From Chondrus crispus (Eukaryota > Rhodophyta > Florideophyceae > Gigartinales > Gigartinaceae): 64,000 bases of DNA. A model generated the notes under the pieces. That model did not search any database, was not told where the DNA came from, and saw nothing but the letters and a program-made list of their open reading frames with translations. The DNA is taken from contig NW_005179152.1 in the NCBI RefSeq assembly GCF_000350225.1, positions 67,752 to 131,751 of the forward strand, written 5' to 3'. The translations under genes were made by a program, and so were the position numbers. Numbering within the stretch: the first letter of the stretch is position 1; the number at the start of each line of letters is the position of its first letter. Below, one piece after another: positions 21,694 through 34,503 of this stretch.

Positions 21694-23575
21694 TCATCGA
21701 AGAGCCCCCTCGTTTATTCCGTGAGCACGGAGCAATGTGCGATAGATGCTGGCGGCGCCGTCGTTCTTTTTGATAACATCTGGAGAGGACGGGGAGGTTG
21801 AACCTCCCCTGGTCGATTGGACTCCGTCGACGATTGGTGACAAGGGGGCCGCAACCGGAACAGCCGCAGGAGAAGGGGGACGAGCTGGGACGTGCACAGG
21901 GGAAGACGGTGCAGGAGGAGCCAAGGGGGTAAGGGACAAAGAATTTCCCTTCCTTTCTGGGGCTGCCCGCACGGACAGACTTTCAGTCCGGCTAGATGAC
22001 GAGGGGACCTCTCTGGTCTCTGATAGAGGTTGACACCTGGCCACTGGAGGTGAATGAGACTGCAAAGGGCATTTGACCTCCTCACACTCAGGGGCTCTCG
22101 TCGCCCTTATCGAAGCATTCACGGGAAGAGTGGGGTCGGCCGGATCGACAGGAAGTGAAGTCGGTGAGACCGGTAATACAGGGCGAGAACGCAAAGGCTC
22201 CATGGAACAAAGGTCGCGCTCGCGTGGATCCGCAAGGAAGACGGGCAATTCAACCGGAACGGGCGTCTGACTCCCATACTGCCGACTCAGACGCGCCTCG
22301 TCGCAAGAACATTGCGATCCCGTCCAGGGGTTAAACCAAGCGTAGTCCCCCGCACCACGATGAGCACGAACAGGAGAGAAGGAGGGGCATTGCCGGACGA
22401 AGGAACGAGAGAAATTCTGACGCGGTATCAAGTCCCAATCGACCTCCTCTATTTTATCGAGGAGAGAATGCAGTTCGGTGTCTGCATCAGCACCGCCCAG
22501 GGGAACCGAATAATCGAGGCGTTGCATAAGGCTGATGAGCTGGGGAGGCAAGTACCACAACCTCCAGCAGTCGTAGGTCACCCACAGGAGGGTCACTGCC
22601 ACTTTGGTACACCACTCTGTGAGGAAGACTACCCAAGGTCCGTGTCGAGGATCACGTAAATACCTTCCGTAATACGTGTAAACAGGGCCGAGCTCAGCCC
22701 AGAAGCCTTGGCAGACCTCAAATTGGCTCCACCACGACGGAATACGTTGATAACGATTCGCGTAATGGGACCTCGAGATTTCGCGCGCCTCCAACATCTG
22801 GTAGGCCACAAAATAACCAGTGTCAAACCGAATACGGCGTTCGAAGCGCACTGTGTGCTGAAAGAAGGGGATGGTACCCCGCTTGATAAGTCGGAAATTA
22901 GCCGGAATTATGGCGTTGGTCCACATCATAGCGTCGCCCGAGACGGTCCGTTGGTTGAACCAAAGGCGGTTAGCTTCCCGAGGAGGGTTATCGGAGGTCC
23001 AGGCCAGCATGTTATCGAGGTAAGACCGCTCGCCCTCGGTGCGAAACTGCCACGTGTCACAACCGAATTCCTCAGGGATGAGAATTTGCGTCAATGGCAG
23101 CTCAAGCCTGTCACACACAGCGGTCATGAAGCGGGTCGATAACACCGCACGACCACGAGGCGGAGTGTGACACAGGATGGAGGGAGGAATGGCGATGCGA
23201 GCCAACCAATCGTAAGACCGAATAGCTTGAAGGGGGATTTGTCCTGGAAGCATACCGGCGCCATCGGCGAACGAGTAAGCAATGTCATCGAAGGCGCATA
23301 CACCGATCACTGAGAACCATTTAGCCGAAGCAAAAAGCTCAGGATTTAAGGCGCATGGCCTTATCGTGGAGCTCCGACGCAGCAGGGTATCGACGCGAGG
23401 ACGGAGCGTTAGGATCGGAATCGATGTGGCCAACAGGGCCGGCATGTTGGGGATCAGGGGGTAATCGAGGAATGGAAGGAAGACTTAGAGGGTCGTGGGA
23501 AGTGGAAAAAAAGCCCACGCCGGGGTGCTTGCGTTTGGTACCACCACTCGAGTGCCTCGGGGATGCAGGAAACAT
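21694..23575 (-). pseudogene. Element A antisense ORF: family A/C/D protein (about one break)
   Basis: Minus-strand frame between pol and the 3' LTR. Most of it is open from the ATG at 23445; the N-terminal segment, recognisable by comparison with D, begins at 23575, and I estimate one break. Conserved with D: FADGAGMLPG, FGCDTW, IPFFQHTVRF, FEVCQGFWAELGP, VVFLTEWC, CWRLWYLPP and VPLGGAD. Over a 155-residue central stretch I count about 73% identity to D. The C-terminal third is Pro/Ser-rich and longer than in D. Function unknown; the dense Trp/Tyr/Phe pattern suggests a folded domain. Confidence 0.6.
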
Positions 23576-23698
23576 GGGGCCCGTCTTGCTCTTGCACTTT
23601 CACCGGATACCGGATGCGGTGGTGTGGGGTTATGAGAGAAACGGCGAAGAGATTATACGATGGCGGAGTGGCGTACAAGAGCGCTCGGAAGGGGGATA

Positions 23699-24512
23699 TG
23701 TAGTGCAATACGCACCTGAAAAGGGGGGTGAAAAGAAAGAAAAATATTTGGATATGAAAAGTAGTCCGGGTTGGGGGATACACGTGTGAATAATTGCACA
23801 GTTTTAATTTTTAATTATTTTATTTTATTTAGTTATTTAGTTGGCATTAATTTTGCTGACACTAGATTAGATCTAGGATCTAGCGCCGCGAGCTACTGTA
23901 TTGGCTCCGGCGGGGCGATATATACCTTAGCCCTCTGACCACCAAGTCAGTCAAGGTAACCCGAGTTGCCAGAGTTGAATATCGCCTTGGTCGAAGTCCG
24001 TCTTTCCCAAGACGCTCCCTTTTACCACAGATTACGTTATCCTTTTCGCTCGGGGGTTCCCCTTTCTTTTTCCTTTATTTCCCTATTCTTTTCTATCTCT
24101 ACCTCTATATTTCCCTTAATTGTGTTGGTTCCACTGGAGTTGGTTGCGACCGATCCGGTGTAGGTGTTTTAGCCATCGGGCAGCACGTTGTGTAGCGCTG
24201 CTACTGTTTCAAGTTCCGTCGGAAGGCTGTTGTAACGACGCCTCCGTCGAAGGTCTTACTGTATAAGACAGAGTTGGTACCGCCTACCGCGATCGCAATC
24301 GCGCTGGTAAGGGTGTTTTTAGCCATCGGGCAACACGTCGGTAGTAGCGTTGCTACACGGTTACGATCCCGTCGGGTAGTGCTGAACAAGCCCCCGTCCA
24401 AGACCTTGAATTACACACAAGGTGTTGAAGACGCTCGTCGAGCATTGGCCTTACAACCCAGCGAACCGCGGTTACATCCTCGTAGACAAGCCCAACCCGC
24501 ACTCGTCGAGCG
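23699..24512 (+). repeat. 3' LTR of element A, cut short where element C begins
   Basis: Starts TGTAGTGCAATACG right after the polypurine tract ggaagggggata (to 23698). It shares the C and D LTR layout: AATT-rich block, agatctagg-like block, TATA box (gatatatacc, 23917-23926), and a repeated segment with gccatcgggca...gcgctgctac. The downstream end found in C and D is absent; from 24513 the sequence is protease-region sequence of element C. It is much more diverged than the C and D LTRs are from each other. Confidence 0.8.
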
Positions 24513-27500
24513 CGAAAAAAATACAAAGTTTACGCGGACATCGGACCCACAATTGGATTGATGAGCCGGGTGTTGTCCGTTTTAGACACCGGCGCGGGAC
24601 CAAACCTTGTGCGAAAATCGGAACTCCCAGCTGGAATGGAATCTCTAGTGTCCTACGGACCGACCCAAGATATCGGCGACGCGAACAATAGGCCACTCTG
24701 GACTCTCGGCACAATTAGAATGCCTGTGAGGCTTGGAAAATTTGTGGCCGCAGCCGAGTTTATTGTATGCGAAAAACTAGCCGTCCCGCTAATTCTAGGC
24801 GCAGACTACTGTGACCGGTTTGTGGAAGCAATTTATCCAAGGAAGAAAACGGTTGAGTTGGCGGATTTCTCGGAGGTCCCGATAGTTAGGCGGTTCTCGA
24901 CGAGAAAAGGGAAGAAGAATCTCGTCGCGGGAGAGGACGAGAATGATGGAAAGGGGGAGCGAATTTCCCCTAAGGTAAAAGTGGCAAGAGCCACGACTAT
25001 CGAGCCAGGGACGCAACGCGTCTTGGAATGCACCTCGAAGAGGGCGGGCTTGGTTGTGGTTCAGCCGTACTCGTCGTTGTACGAAAGGCACGGGTTGACG
25101 TGCACGAATGGTGTCGTTCAGGTTGAGCCTGACAGGCCATTTCGTTTACTCATTGCGAATTTTAGGGCGTACCCTGTCAGGGTGCAAAAAGGCCAAGTGG
25201 TGGCAGAATTATTACCGCACCCGAGAGCCGCGCTCGAGAGCAAAACCCCCATTAGTGAAGTTCTCGGAATTCAAGAAAGGAAGAAGGAGAATTTTCCTAA
25301 TTCCACCAAGACGCCTACGGGCGAGACAAGATGCGAACCGTCGGATCAAGCGCGCGAGGACCAGCCAGAAGAACGGTCGGCAGGGCTCTCCGCGTCGGCA
25401 GCTACGAAGCCGCAACGCAGGATTGAGCCGCCACCGCCGGACGTGGAGGACCTCGACCTGAGCCACGTGCCGGAACGGCTGCGCGAGCGGTTCCGTCGGA
25501 TGTTGAAGAAGTATTCAAGGATGTGGGATGGGACGCTTGGCGAAATTAATACTACCGTCCATCGGATCGAGTTGATCCCCGAGACTCGTCCCATCGCACA
25601 AGCCCCGTATCGGGCCGGGCCTGAAGCCCGCGAAGTAGAAGATGCAGAGGTGCAGAAGATGTTGGAGGCAGCAGTGATAGAACCAGCGCAGTCAGAATGG
25701 GCGTCGCCCGTGTTGTTGGTGCCCAAGCCAGACGGGTCAATGCGTTTTTGCGTAGACTACCGCAGGCTGAACGCAGTGACGGTGAAGGACACGTACCCCT
25801 TACCGCGTATGGATGAGTGTCTAGACTCGCTTGGTGACACCAAGGTTTTCTCTGCGTTGGACGCGATCTCGGGATATTGGCAGATGCCTATCCCTGAGCG
25901 CGACCGCGACAAGACCGCATTTTCGTGTCACTCAGGACTGTATCGCTTCTCAAGAATGCCCTTCGGGCTAACTAACGCGCCAGCGACGTTTCAGAGAGCA
26001 ATGGATATTCTGCTCTCTCCGTTCCGTTGGAAGTGCTGTTTGGTGTATCTGGACGACATAATAATTTTTAGCAAGTCGTGGGAGGAGCACATCGTGCACG
26101 TGGATGAAATATTTTCTGTATTGGAGAAGGCAGGTGTGAAGCTCAAGCTTCGCAAGTGTGAATTTTTCGTCGAAAAGATCAAGTACCTGGGCCATGTAGT
26201 TCGGCCAGGTACATTGGAAGTGGACGCTGCGCAAACCGTCGCATTGGAACAAGTGAGGTACCCTCAAACGCAGACCCAGCTCAGGAGCTTCTTGGGACTT
26301 TGTAATGTCTACCGCAGATTCGTTCCGCATTATGCGAAAATCGCGCATCCGCTCAATCAACTGTTGAAGAAGGGACAACCGGTCCAGTTGGAAGGATTCG
26401 ACGAACCGTGCAAGAAAGCTTTTCATAAGCTCAAGGACGCCATCTTGGCACCGCCGGTGTTGGCGCTACCGAAGAAGGACCTACCCTACTCGGTAGATAC
26501 CGATGCAAGCGACTACCAAATAGGCGCTGCACTATTTCAAACACACCCGGATGCGCAACGCAAACCCATCGGGTTCTTTTCAAGAACGTTAGCCGCAGCC
26601 GAGACAAACTATTCTGTATCAGAAAAAGAATGTGTAGCGGTATTTTGGGCCGTACAGACCTTAAGACCATATCTATATGGCGAGCACTTCATTGTGCATA
26701 CCGACCATGCCTCATTGAGGTGGTTGATGAACGTAACCGACCCCAGCCGGAGATTAATCCGATGGAGGCTGCGCCTCTCGGAATTCGATTTTGAAATCAA
26801 GTACAAAAAGGGAAAGGCTAACAGCCAGGCGGACGCCTTGTCAAGGTTGCGAACCGCAGGAGAAACCGTCGACGAAATCGACGACGAAATCCCATGCTTT
26901 ATGGCCAAACCGGCCGAGGGTACAGTGGAGGACGAGGAAAGTTTTGACGGGATAGACGACATCCTCGCTCTTGAGGGGGGGACCGCCCCTGATCGCCTCG
27001 ATCAATTCCAAGCTGTCACTCCGGAGGAGCTCATTCGCAAGCAAGCCGTCGACCCCTTCTGCAATCGCATCAAGGAAGAAATGGACGCCGGAAAGGTGAG
27101 AACGTTCAACACAGAGACCGAGGAACTCGAAGGAACTCTATGCCGTACCGCGGCGGAGTTTGTACAAGTGGTAATACCACAATCGTTAAGGGACCGCGTC
27201 CTAGGGTTGAGCCACTACGCAAAATTGGCAGGCCACCCGGGAGGCAGGAAACTTTAAAAGACTTTGAGAAGATATTTTTATTGGCCTACGATGGCCCTAG
27301 ACTGCTATGCAGTCACGAAGAATTGCGCCGCATGTGCGCGGGAAAGGGTGAAGTTAAGAAGAAACACGAAGGAAATGAAGCTGTTCACGCCCAAAGCTCC
27401 GCTGGAGTTTGTCGCCGTCGACATCCTCGGCGAGCTAAATACAACCAAACGAGGAAATCGGTATATTCTCGTGATCAGCGATCGATACTCGAAACTGGTA

Positions 27501-28712
27501 CGAACCGTACCGTTGAAGAAGATATCAGCTGCACACATCGCACAAGCCTTCGTTCACCATTGGGTATTCGTGTACGGACTGCCGGTCAAGCTGCTGTCCG
27601 ACAATGGAACACAGTTCACGGCCCCGTTCTTTCAGAACGTCTGTCGAATTCTCGGCATCGGCAATGTGTTCACGACTACGTACCACCGGCAAGCCAACGG
27701 CCAAGTTGAGAGATTTAACCGCACGCTGACTTCCGCGTTGCGAAAATACGTTGGAGAGCATCCCAAGGACTGGGACTTATTTAGCGACGCTGTGACGTTC
27801 GCCTACAACACACAAGTTCATCGAACTACGAACATTGCGCCCTTCGAGCTGGTGTTGGCTCGGGCGCCGAGAAACATTGCGTTACAAGCGCAACCAACAT
27901 TGGAGAATTTCAGCTCGTCACGAGCATACTACCTGAAATGGCAGTCGTGGTTGGAGAGCCTAATGCGAAGCGCCGATAGGAGTTTGCAAAAGGAACAAGC
28001 CTGGTACAAGCGAAATTTCGACGCACGCCTTCGCAAGCCGCAATACGAGATCCCACCAGGGTCCTACGTGTTCCTCCGGAAGGAGCAGGGCACGGCTAGC
28101 GAACCGAAACACAAGCTGGCACAAGTCGCTACAGGACCTTATCAGGTCAGAAGATCGGACCAACATACGGTAGTCATTGCCATTGGCGATCAGGAGGAAC
28201 GCGTATCGCGAGACAGGGTGGAGTTAGCCCCAAGCCAGATGGACTATGCGCCAATAACTGGCCTACGTCAAGCGCTACAGTTCTTGGGAGAGCCGGAACT
28301 AAACGAAGAAGGAGAGGTACGGGAGGACGACGAACGTCCTCACACCCGTGCGCCTACGTCAGGGGACCAGGATAATTTAGTCGGTCAAACGCCGACAGCG
28401 GAGACACCTCCAGGTCTACGAGAGTTCGGAAAGTCCAGAGATGAGGATGAGCCGCTGGCTCTTCGGAAAGGGGAACGACAGTTGGACACGCAGGAAGAAG
28501 GAACTGAGAGTCAGGAGTATGTGATCGACAAGATCGTGGACCACGGCTACGACGGGGAGAAATTAATTCTGAAGGTGGAATGGTACGGTTGTACGCCCGA
28601 GGACGCGACGTGGGAGCCCATTGAGCAATTGCCCCGCAGCGCGGCCGTCACGTATTTCCGAAGGAAAAGATTATCCTTGCCCGCGCAGATCGCGCAAGCG
28701 CAATCAGGATAG
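24513..28712 (+). pseudogene. pol: Element C pol: protease, RT, RNase H, integrase, chromodomain
   Basis: The aspartic protease region shows SVLDTGAGPNLV with the D-T-G catalytic triplet and LILGADYCDRF downstream. The reverse transcriptase has RFCVDYRRLN, MPFGLTNAPATFQRAMD and YLDD. RNase H has VDTDASDYQIGAALF. The integrase has the HHCC region and LLSDNGTQFTAPFF. The chromodomain lies near 28520-28690 (ILKVEWYGCTPEDATWEP). Apart from about one break it is open throughout. It is the best-preserved plus-strand copy of this family here. Confidence 0.88.
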
Positions 28713-31700
28713 TGGTAACCAAGAATTTCACCTGTCAGTGTCAGTGTGGTAATCCGCGCGGGGCAGAGGGAGCCGACCTGAAGGTCGAGAAAAGGAGAAT
28801 GCTGAGATGGAACGAACCAGGTGAGGGGCCTTCAGACAGCCAACCCGCAAGTAGACGCAACGCGCGCACGAGTAGGATGAGCGTCGTGATGAGATACTCA
28901 GGTCGGAAGTCGCGTAACGATGTGCCCAGCGAGAAAAGAACGCTGGAAGAACGGGAACATAGACTGGAAAGTCCACCTCCTTCACTCTTACCTTCATAAC
29001 TGTTCGGTCTCGTTTTTGTTTTATTTGTGATTGCTTTTGTGTTCTTCTATTTTATTTTATTTTTGAGACGTTAGGGACACGATCCCGCACCGCGGAGGTC
29101 CGTCAGCAAGTCTATGAGAAGTCCAAGGAAGACATTGAAGAGGCGATGATCTTCGAGATCAATTCCGCCTTTGACAAGGTTACGGCCGACACCCGCGTCG
29201 CGGGATTCTCACTATTCAGGGCAAGGCCGAGGAGGAGCTAAGAGACGTAGGAGAACATGACTCTACGGCGGGTGTTCCTACGTCGTGGATGGAGCCAGAA
29301 GGAGATGAGGCACTACACACCGGTTGGCTATCATAAATCCTCTTACCATTAGTTCTTTGTTTTTATGTTGTTCGTTTTTGTTTCGTTTTCTTTTTATTTG
29401 TTTTTCGTTTTTATTTTGATGGCAAGGACATGACCCCGCACCGCCGAGGTCGCTCAGCAAGTCTACGAGGACCACGAGAAGGACCAGAAGGAGGATACCC
29501 CCTCGCGAAAGGGAAGGGGGCCCCCAACAACTAAAGGAAGAGATGGACTGGCCTGGATGAGGGGAAACGCAAAGGAGAGTCAAGGACGACCATTGCGGTG
29601 ACGTCAGCGAAAGCTGCTGTAACAAAAGAAGGACCACAAGTCTACCAGAGACAACCCGTCACCAATCATGGTCCACAGTGGTAGTTTACCCGACCGACGA
29701 TCGTCATGACGCTTCCGTGCTCCCTGCGTGCAGTGCTACTGCACAGTATGGGCGAATCACAACCAGGATATAGCCGAACGCAAGGAAGGAAGAGGCGACA
29801 CGGACAAAGAGGACCGCTTCGCGGATTGGCCTTCAAGCAGTTTGAGCCAGCGATAAGCGAGAGATATTTTTACGCGGCGTGAGGACCCGCAAACTGAGGA
29901 AAGATGCAGGAAGCTCAAGGACTTAGGCTGAAAAAAATATTAAGTGAGCTGAGTCGGGAGAACCCCCGCAAATGACCGGACCGGCGTGCAACGCCACGCT
30001 AGGCAATGGGAACTCCTGCAGAGTCCCGGATGAGGTAATGAGTCTACTGGCACACACACGAGCGGCACCGACGCGTGTAGGCGACATGACGTTTGGATCG
30101 GCAATGCGCCCTCATCAGAGCTGAGTTACACAGAGAGATCAGAAGTACAGTTCGTCAAAGAGGAGACAGACGGAGGGGCGTTCGGAAGCCAAAACGGAAG
30201 AAGAAGTATCACTGGGATTTTTAATCAAATTTAATGAACACGTGTCGCGACGAGCGCACAAGATGACGGCTAATTTTTGGACAAGTGCGAGACACACGCA
30301 CAAGTACCGCCCGCGAGGTCGTGCACAGCACCAAAAGGCCGGATAGTAGGAGCTCACGGGAAGGATGGAGCGCCAAGTTGGGATTGCTGTTTAAGGGATC
30401 CTTCGCATGACAGGAAATCCGACGCAACCCTGAGCTGGGAACCCCAAAACTTCGTCGAGGTTACAGTGCACGTTCCCGAAATGTGCATGCGGTCGGATCG
30501 CGAATACCGCGACGGCGACCACGCCCACCACCCTGCACCGGTACCGATCGACAGTGATAACGTTTAACATGTCCTCATCGAGGACTTACTCACCCATTTG
30601 TTCACACTAATCCTTCCTCAGAAATTTTTGGTTGTACCGTTTCGTTCCGCCTTTTCCTTGTGTTTTTGTTTTTTTCTTTGTTTTGTTTCGCTGATGCGAC
30701 GCAGAGAACAAGAACCCCGCACCGCGGATAACGACGAATAAGTTTTTTTGACACACACAGACCGGCGATCCAAGATTAATTAAGAACTGCGAATCGACAA
30801 TCGAAGTCAAGTGATCACTTGGTGCGTCACACCGGGAGGAAAGCGAGTTGCTTTGTTTTGTTTTCCGTCGTACAGGGACGACAAGTCACAAGAGTTCGTC
30901 CACCCGCCATGAGGACAGTGCTGTAAAAGAAGACGGAAGAGAGTCTGAAGGACCAAAGTGAACTCGATAACCGAGACCATGCTCGTAATGAGAACTCGCT
31001 CCCACTACGGGGCTAAAACTTTCTGTGTGTTAGCTCGAGAGTCAGAACGCGTATATCGGCGACGAGGGGAAGGATGATGGCCGGCGGCGAGTCACTGTCC
31101 CGCGCCACGCTTCGTTTCTCTTTGTTGAGTTATTTATCATCAATCCTTCCCTTTTATAGCTCATCAGAAATTCGTCTCAGGTGAGAAGTGGATCGGAACA
31201 TAAGGATAACGTCAGAGGAGGATTAAGGCATTTCATACCGTCAGAACGCGACCGACGACAACCTGCAAATTGCTGTTCACAACTGTGAACCTGTCCCCAC
31301 CACTCAGACGAGAAGCCATGAGGAAAGAAAAGTCGCAATAATTGAAGGACGACGTCCCGCGTCGCGGGCTCCTCGCAACTCCGGACGATCGGAAGCGGAG
31401 CTAAGGTACATCTGGGAATGTTACAGTACGACGTAAGTCCCTACGTCATAAGCGAAGCGCAGTGATGAGGGAAGCCCCCACGCTTGTTTTTCAGTGAGTA
31501 TTCACGGTTCGGCACTGTAGACCAAGAGGTATACAGGAGGAAACCGGGCTCGGTAATATGCGGTCGCATGTGAAAAACAGTTGAGGATCGCATGCTGCGG
31601 TACTTTGTACCAGAAGAGACAGCCCTCACCGAGACCAGATACGTTCCCGAATTTTTATTGACGTGTAGAGACGGGCGTTGACAACGTGACATGCGATGCT

Positions 31701-32728
31701 TTTTAATGCGGAGCCACGGTTTGAAGAAAGATGACGTCGTGCGACATTTGGTCGACGGACGTCGGAAGTCGCGGACCAAGGTCTAGAACGCAGCTGAGTG
31801 CTGCCGACGGAAAGCATACGTGTCTACTTGCGAGGCGATGGTATCGGAGCATGTACCCCGTCGGTGATAAGTAATAGTTGCCGCGGAGAGTTTAGTGACA
31901 CTATGCCTCGGACTATGGAGAGACAGAAGAGGAGGTCGCCCACGTTCCCAACCATGGAACGCGACGTCAGGAAAGTAATCAAGGAATGGACACCGCGTCC
32001 GAACTTCGACGATAGGCTCGAAACAATTTTGGACACTTGTCTACTTGTCAACGTTGTGCGCCGTACTTCACCCGAGAAAGGCCTGTCGCCGACTCGTGCC
32101 CCCATTGAGGCTCGGTCACCAGCGATGAGGCAGGGGAACGTCAAGGGAAACGACTACAGTGCTGTCGTGGCGAAAATCTTTCATGATGTCTTTTAAGGGA
32201 CGTCAATGCTGGACATAGTAATGTGTCACGCACGGGCGAGAGGACAAGCTATTTATCGGCTTGATCCATGACCGATCCGCTCTGCGAGAGCAGGTCAAGG
32301 GAGTTTCGAGGAAACACCCACAGGTAAAAGACGACTGTCTTCATGACTCAAGCGCATGCGGACAGACCACGTGAGGCGAAATTGTCCGAATAAGCGGATC
32401 GCTTCCGAGACGCAAGGAGAGCCAGTAGTTCTGCGATGAGGGATCCAAACGGACCAAGGAGCAACTGAGGTTGCGAACATTGGTGTTGTACTGGGGACGA
32501 CTAATGCAAAAGGGGAGAAAACGACTAGAAAAAAAATTGTCTGGGGCCGCCACGCCCCGGCCGAATGCAAGAGGAGGTCACAAAAGAGGAGATAATCTGA
32601 GACCAGGGGGGTACGCAGGTGATTCATTTTATTGGCTAAAAACTACCGGATGACGTCGATAATCGGACGTCACCCCAAACGGGTAATAATCCGAGAACGG
32701 ATCACGGGAAGTCGCTCTAAGCGGCAGG
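28713..32728 (+). other. Element C spacer between pol and antisense ORF; T-rich/AG modules
   Basis: No conserved frame. T-rich tracts ending in AG lie at about 29006-29074, 29352-29426, 30620-30704 and 30849-30875. The first three are followed by near-copies of one core (ATCCCGCACCGCGGAGGTC, GACCCCGCACCGCCGAGGTC, ACCCCGCACCGCGGATAAC). The first two are followed by CAGCAAGTCTA as well. A motif around GTGCGTCACACCGGGAGG (30820) also occurs in A (18631), so module order is conserved. 31000-32600 shows nothing identifiable except AATAAA on the minus strand (32628-32633) just after the antisense ORF. Confidence 0.5.
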
Positions 32729-34393
32729 TCAGTGGGGCGGCACACCCAAGGATTTTTCCTTCGGGAGTGAGGTAACGAGTCGAGCAAGGACTCGCAGATC
32801 ATCGAGGGAAGCCCCTTGGAGAGCTTCACCTTCGATGCCATGAGCGCGGAGCAATGTGCAGTAGATGTCAATGGCTCCGTCGCTCTTTTTGGGAATTGAT
32901 GAGGACGGTGGGGAAGACAACGCTTCCCTAACCGACAGAGTTTCGGTATGCCCTGCCGAGGGGATATCGACAGCAGGAGCAGCAGCAGCAGGGGCTGCAG
33001 GGAGAGGGGAATCTGGAGCAGACGGTCGGGGACAAACGTCGTCTGCGCGGGGATCTATGGCTCGTATGGGAGCTACGTCAGGGGTTGGAACTTGGTTGCC
33101 GAATTGGCGACTGAGGCGCACTTCGGAGGGAGAGCACAAGGCGGATGTCCAAGGGTTGAACCAGACAAAGTCACCCGCCGCACTGTGACTTCGTCCGGGA
33201 GAAAAGGACGGGCGTCGCCTCGCGAAGGATCAGGATGAGTTGATAGGGGGGACAACATCCCAGTCGACCTGATTGATCTTTTCGAGTAAGGAGTGCAGTT
33301 CGAAGTCGGTGTCTGCTCCGCCCAAGGGCACAGTATAGTCCAAAAGGCACATGAGCTCAACGAGCTTCGGAGGAAGATACCAAAGCCGCCAACAATGGTA
33401 CGCCTCCCAGAGCAAGGTGGCGGCTACCTTCACGCACCACTCCGTCAAAAAGACAACGCACAACCCGTGACGAGGATCAGTGAGATGGCTTGCAAAGTAG
33501 GTAAGGATGGGACCGAGCTCTGCCCAAAACCCTTTGCAGACCTCAAATTGTCCCCACCACGAGGGGAGTTGCTGGTACCGGTTGGGGTAGTGTGACCGAG
33601 CAATTTCCCGCGCCTCAACCATTTGGTAAGCTAGGAAATATCCCGTGTCCGATTTCATCTTACGCTCGAATCGGACCGTATGCTGGAAGAAGGGGATGTT
33701 CCCGCGTTTCATATATCGGAAATTGAGGGGGAGGATTGCGCGCGTGTATGACATGGCATCGTTAGTCACCGTCAGTTGGTTATGCCACAGGCGGTCCGCC
33801 TCGAGCACGGGGTCACCCCGTGTCCAGCTGAGGAGGTTGTCAAGGTAATCACGCTCCCCCTCCGTGCGAAACTTCCACGTGTCACATCCGAAGGACAGAG
33901 GGATGAGGGCATCGGATAGGGATAGGTCGAGACGGTCGAGAACGGCTTCCATGAACCGCAGGGATAGGCCCTGTCGGCCACGAGGGGAGGAACGACGCAG
34001 GATAGAAGGGGGAATGGCGACACGGGCACGCCAATCGTAGGAGGAAATGGCTTGAAGGGGAAGGTGACCCGGCAGCATCCCCGCACCGTCGGCAAAGTCG
34101 CGCCCGATGCTAGTGACGTCGCGCACGTCGATGGCGGAAAACCAAGGAGTGGCCGCGTACAGGAAGGGATAGTCGCGCATGGATTTACCTTGGAGCTCGG
34201 CTAGTGAGGGGTATCGACAAGGGGCTGATGAAGAATGGAGATCGGGATGAAAGACCGGTTCAGGAACGTTGGTGTTCGGGGGAAGTCGGGGTATGGAAGG
34301 AAGGTCGCTAGGAATGGAAGGCGTGTGTGAGAAGCCCACACCGCGGCAACCGCGGGTGGTATGTCCGACAGTGGGATCCGATGAAGGAAACAT
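32729..34393 (-). pseudogene. Element C antisense ORF: family A/C/D protein (one or two breaks)
   Basis: Nearly identical to the D copy at 52697-54361. The ATG at 34393 (MFPSSDPTVGH) is 111 bp from the 3' LTR, the same distance as in D. The conserved core motifs are present. I estimate one or two breaks, so it is a fossil. A stem-like TGACGTC/GACGTCA pair (32652-32673) and AATAAA on the minus strand (32628-32633) follow its end and are shared with D. Confidence 0.65.
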
Positions 34394-34487
34394 GGAGATC
34401 GTCTTACTCTCACGCGAGCGGCGACCGATGGTCGGAAGAAAAAGGAAGAAGTTGGGAAGCAAGGGAGTGAAACCGCTGCGCGAGAGC

Positions 34488-34503
34488 GCTCAGAAGGGGG
34501 ATA
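34488..34503 (+). promoter_or_regulatory. Polypurine tract of element C
   Basis: cagaagggggata directly precedes the 3' LTR. The same run precedes the A 3' LTR (to 23698) and the D 3' LTR (minus strand, from 52587). In LTR elements this site primes plus-strand DNA synthesis; its presence here fixes 34504 as the start of a 3' LTR and so shows that the neighbouring ORF is antisense to the element. Confidence 0.75.

Larger units (their letters stand above)
1595..24512 (+). mobile_element. Element A: Ty3/gypsy chromovirus, split by element B (3431-16381)
   Basis: A's own sequence is 1595-3430 plus 16382-24512. In order it has the reverse transcriptase from mid-domain, RNase H, integrase, chromodomain (end 17514), a long spacer, an antisense ORF (21694-23575), a polypurine tract and a 3' LTR (23699-24512). 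Its gag, protease and 5' LTR would lie beyond E1, off the window. Protein and layout match C and D, so the three are one family, with A the most diverged at the 3' end. It is broken: two insertions into it (E1, B) and roughly three or four further breaks in the coding parts. Confidence 0.8.

Noticed and set aside
21694-24512. LTR plus adjacent minus-strand ORF read as an independent element in reverse orientation (5' LTR followed by gag)
   Set aside because: The same arrangement occurs three times, always downstream of an A/C/D-type pol, and a polypurine tract lies directly before the LTR in pol orientation. Shared position and orientation fit one composite element with an antisense ORF better than three independent insertions.
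31798-32196. 132-codon ORF in the C spacer as an accessory gene
   Set aside because: No matching frame found in the A or D spacers.
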